Source: Methylobacterium cerastii
Lineage (GTDB): Bacteria; Pseudomonadota; Alphaproteobacteria; Rhizobiales; Beijerinckiaceae
DNA: 34,757 nt
Direction of reading: 5' to 3'
NCBI RefSeq assembly: GCF_022179125.1
Contig: NZ_BPQG01000098.1
Span: 1-34,757, forward strand
Shown: positions 30,501-34,757 of the stretch, piece by piece
Layout: each line of letters begins with the position of its first letter
Position numbering within the stretch: the stretch's first letter is position 1
The notes under the pieces: generated by a model
Told to the model about the DNA's origin: nothing
Seen by the model: only the letters and a program-made list of their open reading frames with translations
Database searches by the model: none
Translations under genes and position numbers: made by a program

Positions 30501-32654
30501 ATGTCTGAACCGCTCATCCGCTCGCCGCGAACGCTCAAGCGGTGGACAGCCCCGTGCTTCGCAGGGGCGGGCGCCATCGTGGCGCTCCTTATGCTCGCTG
30601 CGGCGCTGCCAGCACCGTTCGCGCGATTGGAAAACTTCGCCGCCGACACGATGCAACGGCTCTCCCCGCGCGAGCCAAGCGCGGCCCCGGTCGTCGTGGT
30701 GGATATCGACGAGGAAAGCTTGTCCCGACATGGCCAATGGCCGTGGCCGCGCACCGTCGTCGCCGACCTCGTAACCGCGCTCCAGGATCTCGGTGCCAGC
30801 GCCATCGCTCTCGACATGGTCTTTGCCGAGCCCGATCGGACCTCGCCGTCACGCCTCATCCCGGAATGGGCACAGCGTTTCGGCTTCCAAGCCTCGGCGA
30901 TGCCATCCCCGCTGCCGAACCACGATGCCGTGTTGGCTGAAGCCTTCGCGCGCGGGCGGGTGGTGGCGGGTCTGGCGCCGATTGATGATGTGCGTGTCGG
31001 GCTTCCGGAACGCGTCGCAGCATTCGCGGTGATCGGCTCGGCCAACTTCGAGCAGATCCCGCACTTCAAGGGTGCGGTTGTGAACGTACCTGTGCTCGAC
31101 GCGGCGGCGGACGGCCACGGCAGTTTTTCGATCAAGGCCGGCACGGATGAAATCACCCGGCGTCTGCCGATGCTCGCATTCGTCGGCGGTCGCTTGGTGC
31201 CGTCGCTCGCCCTGGAGGCGTTGCGGGTGCTGCAGGACGAAGACACGTTCAAGGTGCGCGCCGAGCGCGTCGGCGAGACGCTGACCGGGTACACGGTCCG
31301 TGTCGGCGACATCGACGTCCCGCTCGATGCCGACGGCTCGCTCCGACTGCGCTTCCCCGCTCCGCGATCGTCGCGGACCGTTTCGGCTTGGCGGCTGCTT
31401 GACTCGGATCACCGCGCCGAGTTGCGTGACGAGGTGAAGGGGGCAGCCGTGTTCGTCGGCACCAGCGCGGTCGGCCTGTCCGACTTACGGCCGACACCGA
31501 TGACCCCGTTCGAGCCGGGCGTCGATCTGCACGCCATCGCCCTCGAACAGGCTCTGACCGGCAAGCATCTCGTCCGTCCGGTCTGGGCATCCGGGGCTGA
31601 GCGTAGCGTGGCGCTTCTCCTTGGCCTCGCGGTCGCGCTTGCCGGCGCTCTTGCGCCTTTCGGCGTATCAGCCCTGATGGCGGCGTCGACGATCGTGGTT
31701 CCGAGCCTGATCGCGTGGGCCGCGTTCACCCGCGCCGACCTGCTTTTCGATCCGACGCTGCCCAGCCTCTCGGTCGCCCTCGGCTTTGCCGGAGCCATCC
31801 TGGTCCGCTACGCCGGCACGGAGCGCGCGTCGCGCCGGCTGCGCGCCGCCTTCACGCACTACCTTTCGCCCGACCTCGTCGCCGCGCTCGCTAACGATCC
31901 CGGCCGGCTCAAGCTAGGCGGCGAGTCCCGCGAGATGACGTTCTTGTTCACCGACCTCGAAGGGTTCACGGCGATGACCGAGGCGGCGGGTGCTGAGGCG
32001 CTCGTGCAACTGTTGAACGACTACCTGGACGGGATGTGTTCAATCGCGATGGAGCACGGCGGCACGGTCGACAAGATCGTCGGCGACGCGGTGCACGTCA
32101 TGTTCAACGCGCCCCTCGATCAGCCCGATCACCCCGAGCGCGCCGTGCGGTGCGCGCTCGCGCTCGATTCGTTCGCGGAAGCCTTCAAGCTCCGTCAGCG
32201 CGCAGCGGGGATCGCGTTCGGCATCACGCGCATCGGCGTGAACACCGGGATGGCGGTCGTCGGAAATTTCGGCGGGTCGCGGCGCTTCGACTACACCGCT
32301 CACGGAGACGCCATCAACACCGCGGCACGGCTCGAGGCGGCCAACAAGACCCTCGGGACACGGATCTGCATCGCGCGCGCCACCGTCGAACGCGTCTCGA
32401 CACACGTCTTCAGACCCGTCGGAACGCTGATGCTGAAGGGCAAGTCGGTCGGCGTCGACGTGTTCGAACCCGCCACGCAGCCGACCGGGGCGCTAGCCAA
32501 CTATCTCGACGCGTTCGGTCGGATGGTTGCAGGCGATGCCGGCGCGCTGCAAGATCTGCTCAGCCTGCACGCCGCCGATCCGAACGATCCGATCCTCGCA
32601 CTGCACGCACGCCGCATCAGAGCCGGCGAGTGCGATGCGCTTATGGCCGCCTGA
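30501..32654 (+). CDS. CHASE2-domain class III adenylate cyclase, 717 aa
   Basis: Membrane receptor cyclase. The ATG at 30501 follows GCAGGGCG. An N-terminal transmembrane helix (I-V-A-L-L-M-L-A-A-A-L-P) leads into a periplasmic CHASE2 sensor of about 300 residues (opening V-V-V-V-D-I-D-E-E-S-L). Then come closely spaced transmembrane helices (A-L-L-L-G-L-A-V-A-L-A-G-A-L, L-M-A-A-S-T-I-V-V-P, V-A-L-G-F-A-G-A-I-L-V) and a cytoplasmic cyclase domain. Both metal-binding aspartates are present (F-T-D-L-E-G-F-T near residue 485, and V-G-D-A-V-H), with the adenine-selecting Lys in V-D-K-I-V-G-D and the R of N-T-A-A-R-L-E. It therefore probably makes cAMP. It is divergent from the cNMP-binding EAL protein across a 167-bp region. 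Confidence 0.9.
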   Translation: MSEPLIRSPRTLKRWTAPCFAGAGAIVALLMLAAALPAPFARLENFAADTMQRLSPREPSAAPVVVVDIDEESLSRHGQWPWPRTVVADLVTALQDLGASAIALDMVFAEPDRTSPSRLIPEWAQRFGFQASAMPSPLPNHDAVLAEAFARGRVVAGLAPIDDVRVGLPERVAAFAVIGSANFEQIPHFKGAVVNVPVLDAAADGHGSFSIKAGTDEITRRLPMLAFVGGRLVPSLALEALRVLQDEDTFKVRAERVGETLTGYTVRVGDIDVPLDADGSLRLRFPAPRSSRTVSAWRLLDSDHRAELRDEVKGAAVFVGTSAVGLSDLRPTPMTPFEPGVDLHAIALEQALTGKHLVRPVWASGAERSVALLLGLAVALAGALAPFGVSALMAASTIVVPSLIAWAAFTRADLLFDPTLPSLSVALGFAGAILVRYAGTERASRRLRAAFTHYLSPDLVAALANDPGRLKLGGESREMTFLFTDLEGFTAMTEAAGAEALVQLLNDYLDGMCSIAMEHGGTVDKIVGDAVHVMFNAPLDQPDHPERAVRCALALDSFAEAFKLRQRAAGIAFGITRIGVNTGMAVVGNFGGSRRFDYTAHGDAINTAARLEAANKTLGTRICIARATVERVSTHVFRPVGTLMLKGKSVGVDVFEPATQPTGALANYLDAFGRMVAGDAGALQDLLSLHAADPNDPILALHARRIRAGECDALMAA

Positions 32655-32666
32655 AAACCGGCACTG

Positions 32667-33062
32667 TCAGCCCAGGACGAGAAGAACCGCGAGCGCGACG
32701 TTCGTGACCTGATGCAGGAACTGATCGAACCCCATGAGCCACCAGAACCGCGGATCGGTCATCGCAAAACGTAAACGATGCGACGCCACGGCCTTGCCGC
32801 GGTCGATCAGTCCATGAACGACGAAGTCCACGAGCGCGATCCACCAGAGCGTCGGCTTGAACAGCAGCGCGATGCCGAGAGTGGCAAGCGCATGTGAGCC
32901 GACATGAACGCCGAGTGGCGCTTGCCAACCTATAACGCGCTCCTTGCCGCGGGCCATCCACTCGGTCTGCGCGACGAAGTCGATCAGGTAATGCTTGGCA
33001 GCCATGACCAGGAGCAGCGCAGTCAGCGGCCCGAGGGGAACGGTCGTATCGAAGGCTGGCAT
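32667..33062 (-). CDS. DUF3307-family membrane protein, 131 aa
   Basis: Small polytopic inner-membrane protein of unknown function. The start at 33062 is preceded by GGAGGGG; an ATG 12 bp upstream contains that ribosome site and is less likely. Three to four hydrophobic segments are seen (L-T-A-L-L-L-V-M-A-A-K-H-Y-L-I-D-F, A-L-A-T-L-G-I-A-L-L-F, L-W-W-I-A-L-V-D-F-V-V, V-A-L-A-V-L-L-V-L). The family's conserved H-x-x-x-D-F-x-x-Q pattern appears as K-H-Y-L-I-D-F-V-A-Q. It is convergent with the adenylate cyclase, 12 bp apart. Confidence 0.75.
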   Translation of the reverse strand: MPAFDTTVPLGPLTALLLVMAAKHYLIDFVAQTEWMARGKERVIGWQAPLGVHVGSHALATLGIALLFKPTLWWIALVDFVVHGLIDRGKAVASHRLRFAMTDPRFWWLMGFDQFLHQVTNVALAVLLVLG

Positions 33063-33239
33063 GGACCCCTCCACTGGTCGCGGTCCGGCAGCTTTACTTT
33101 GTCCGCATCAATGAGGTGCTAACATGAAGGCGCGACAATAGGAGCCAATATCTCGAATTTGTGAGCAGGCAGCCTTATTGATGAATAATTAATCCATTTG
33201 TTTTATGATGTTTAGGTCTAATCCGAGTCTGATCATATG

Positions 33240-33599
33240 AGCGAACTTCAGCTGCCGCGAGACGAGAAAACCGAAATTTCCTGGATCGCGGTCATTCGGC
33301 TTGCCGACGGTATCGATCGCCCGTGTACCGTAACAGACGTATCTTCCTCTGCAATGAAGATTAGAGTTCAAAACGAACTGGATCTTCCAGATATTTTCGT
33401 CCTAAAAATTGTTGGGCGGAGCCTGATCTTTCAGGTGAGGAAAGTTTGGCGAGGCGAGCATAGCGTTGTTGCTGTCGTCGAGAAGATCGCCAAGCTCCCG
33501 TCTCAGCCGGCTGTCTCGACCGAGACCAAGAGCGCAGTCCATGACGACGATCGCCGAACGCGTCTCGATACGCGCCGCCGGACCGGCTCGTTTTCCTGA
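33240..33599 (+). CDS. PilZ-like protein, 119 aa
   Basis: Small soluble protein with a PilZ-like beta-barrel pattern: C-T-V-T-D-V-S-S-S-A-M-K-I-R-V corresponds to the D-x-S-x-x-G core of PilZ domains, followed by strands F-V-L-K-I-V-G and F-Q-V-R-K-V-W-R-G. The R-x-x-x-R part of the cyclic-di-GMP site is not clearly present, so ligand binding is uncertain. The C-terminus is a charged Arg/Asp tail. The ATG is at 33237-33240 in the sequence ATATGAGC. Its place near the EAL and cyclase genes suits a second-messenger effector. Confidence 0.6.
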   Translation, partial: SELQLPRDEKTEISWIAVIRLADGIDRPCTVTDVSSSAMKIRVQNELDLPDIFVLKIVGRSLIFQVRKVWRGEHSVVAVVEKIAKLPSQPAVSTETKSAVHDDDRRTRLDTRRRTGSFS

Positions 33600-33635
33600 A
33601 CCCGTTGTTAGTGCCACCACGCTCGGAGTGTGCTC

Positions 33636-34265
33636 ATGAATCGACTTTGTATCGTCTCCCTGACAATTGCCATGGTGGGGACCGGACTACCGGCACTTGC
33701 AGCTCCGGAAACGATCGGCGCGATTGAAAAGGTCCAGGCCGATGCGACCGCAAGCCAGGGCCACGAAACGCGTGCCTTGGCGCCGACCGGCCCATTACTG
33801 TTCAAAGACAAACTGCGCACCGGCCCCGGAGCAAGGCTGGAAGCCAAGCTCGAAGACGGCACCGTGCTGACGCTCGGCGAGAAGGGCCGCATGACGGTCG
33901 ATGAGTTCGTCTACAAGCCGGGTTATCTCGGCGGCGCGATGAGCGTGAAGGTCGCACAGGGCGCCTTCTTGTTCGTGGGCGGAAAGGTCGAAGGACCGAC
34001 GGGCGGCAACGTCGTCATCGAGACCCCCGTCGGTACGCTAGGCGTGCGCGGTACCACTGTTTGGGGTGGCCAGATCGACAAGGGTTATGGCGTGTTGGTG
34101 CTCGATGGTGAGGTTGAAGTTACGACCAATCGCGGCAAGGTCCTATTAAAGAAGGGTCAAGGTACGATGATCTACGGCGGCAAGGCCCCAATGCAGGCCG
34201 GCCCGTGGCCAGAGGATCGCACGACCCGAGCCGTGCAGACGATCAGTTTCGCCAAGCCGCAGTGA
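33636..34265 (+). CDS. Exported FecR-domain protein, 209 aa
   Basis: Periplasmic protein with a signal peptide (C-I-V-S-L-T-I-A-M-V-G-T-G-L-P-A-L-A-A) and a FecR domain. The domain shows L-R-T-G-P-G-A-R-L-E, then D-G-T-V-L-T-L-G-E, a middle Y-L-G-G-A-M-S-V-K-V-A-Q-G-A-F, then I-E-T-P-V-G-T-L-G-V-R-G-T-T-V and V-L-D-G-E-V-E-V-T. No sigma factor is adjacent and no anti-sigma N-terminal part is present. FecR-only exported proteins often accompany CHASE2 cyclases, so it may present a signal to the cyclase about 1 kb upstream (inference). A GTG at 33630 would add two residues. Confidence 0.8.
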   Translation: MNRLCIVSLTIAMVGTGLPALAAPETIGAIEKVQADATASQGHETRALAPTGPLLFKDKLRTGPGARLEAKLEDGTVLTLGEKGRMTVDEFVYKPGYLGGAMSVKVAQGAFLFVGGKVEGPTGGNVVIETPVGTLGVRGTTVWGGQIDKGYGVLVLDGEVEVTTNRGKVLLKKGQGTMIYGGKAPMQAGPWPEDRTTRAVQTISFAKPQ

Positions 34266-34460
34266 CTAGTCGGCCTGAGCTCAAATGATAAACCGATCGG
34301 GTCGGCGGAGAAGTATTTCGCCGAACCGAATCATCCTATTCGCATTGGATCGGCGCAGTCATCTGAATAAACGCGTTGTTTATAGTTTTATTGATCGAGC
34401 CAGAGTGAATATTTAATCACAAATGTCATTATATGTCTGTATGTATGTGATTGAGCTCTC

Positions 34461-34757
34461 ATGAGATCGTCAATGGCGTCCGTGCATCGCTTCGGACGGC
34501 GGCTAAACTCCGCTCGGATTTGGATCGCGCTGAGCGTTCTGGCTCCTATCGGAATGATGGCGGTGTCCGCATTCATGCTGCTCGCCCTTCGTCAGGATGC
34601 CTGGGACAAGGCAGAGCAAACATCCAAAAATCTCCTTCAGGTTCTCGAACGTGATATCGCTCGCAACATCGAGCTCTACGATCTTTCGTTGCGCGGTGCC
34701 GCCGACAACCTGCACGCCCCGGGCGTGCCGAAACTAATACCAATCCTCACTGATCAG
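34461..34757 (+). CDS. 5' part of a membrane sensor protein (cut by the window end)
   Basis: From ATG 34461 the frame stays open for 99 codons to the last base. It shows a basic N-terminus, a transmembrane helix (I-W-I-A-L-S-V-L-A-P-I-G-M-M-A-V-S-A-F-M) and the start of a periplasmic helical region (E-R-D-I-A-R-N-I-E-L-Y-D-L-S-L-R-G-A-A-D-N-L). This opening is typical of PDC/Cache-type sensor domains on diguanylate cyclases or histidine kinases. The output domain lies beyond the window. Shadow frames on both strands are shorter and less protein-like. The preceding 195 bp are AT-rich with no gene. Confidence 0.65.
   Translation, partial: MRSSMASVHRFGRRLNSARIWIALSVLAPIGMMAVSAFMLLALRQDAWDKAEQTSKNLLQVLERDIARNIELYDLSLRGAADNLHAPGVPKLIPILTDQ

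Overview
The window is bacterial, GC-rich and alphaproteobacterial. Its gene content points clearly to a methylotroph of the Methylobacterium/Methylorubrum group: a complete calcium-type methanol dehydrogenase operon (mxaF-J-G-I-R-S-A-C-K-L-D, a small lipoprotein gene and mxaB), a lanthanide-type methanol dehydrogenase (xoxF) and a lanmodulin gene (lanM). No rRNA, tRNA, CRISPR array or intact insertion sequence was recognised.

Layout. (1) 1-4600: an accessory, mobile-looking segment of hypothetical genes around a large archaeo-eukaryotic-primase-type replication gene (1543-3567, minus), which is preceded by a UUCG hairpin and four tandem 9-bp repeats. (2) 4801-5628 (minus): an exported trypsin-like protease divergent from mxaF. 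(3) 5629-17249: the mxa promoter/leader and operon. The leader holds an AAGACA-type promoter, a symmetric array of four ATAAG half-sites and two perfect palindromes. mxaF, J, G and I encode dehydrogenase, accessory protein, cytochrome cL and small subunit. mxaR to mxaD are translationally coupled maturation genes, and mxaB is a response regulator. Hairpins follow mxaF, mxaJ and mxaI. (4) 17839-19433: four closely packed genes for small exported or membrane-anchored proteins of unknown function, each with two cysteines outside its signal or anchor. (5) 19437-23050: a response-regulator HTH remnant, lanM, a small orphan ORF, a four-cysteine secreted protein and xoxF without xoxG or xoxJ. (6) 23051-24397: a long noncoding stretch with a 17-bp motif shared with the mxaF leader and a candidate small RNA ending in a very strong terminator. 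(7) 24398-25993: HxlR regulator, short-chain dehydrogenase and tautomerase. (8) 26281-28461: TonB-dependent siderophore-type receptor. (9) 29056-34757: signalling genes: a cNMP-binding/EAL phosphodiesterase divergent from a CHASE2 adenylate cyclase, a DUF3307 membrane protein, a PilZ-like protein, a FecR-domain protein, and the 5' end of a membrane sensor gene cut by the window edge.

How it fits together. MxaFI oxidises methanol in the periplasm with PQQ and Ca2+ and passes electrons to MxaG. MxaJ, R, S, A, C, K, L and D assemble the enzyme and load its metal. XoxF does the same reaction with a lanthanide, and lanmodulin binds lanthanides in the same compartment. Having both dehydrogenases, lanmodulin, a cassette of unknown exported proteins and a shared upstream ATAAG motif within about 18 kb makes this a compact methanol/lanthanide-switch island. 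The shared motif, the small-protein cassette and the candidate small RNA are the parts most likely to be undescribed. The signalling block at the right end looks unrelated to methanol metabolism and may link cAMP to cyclic-di-GMP.
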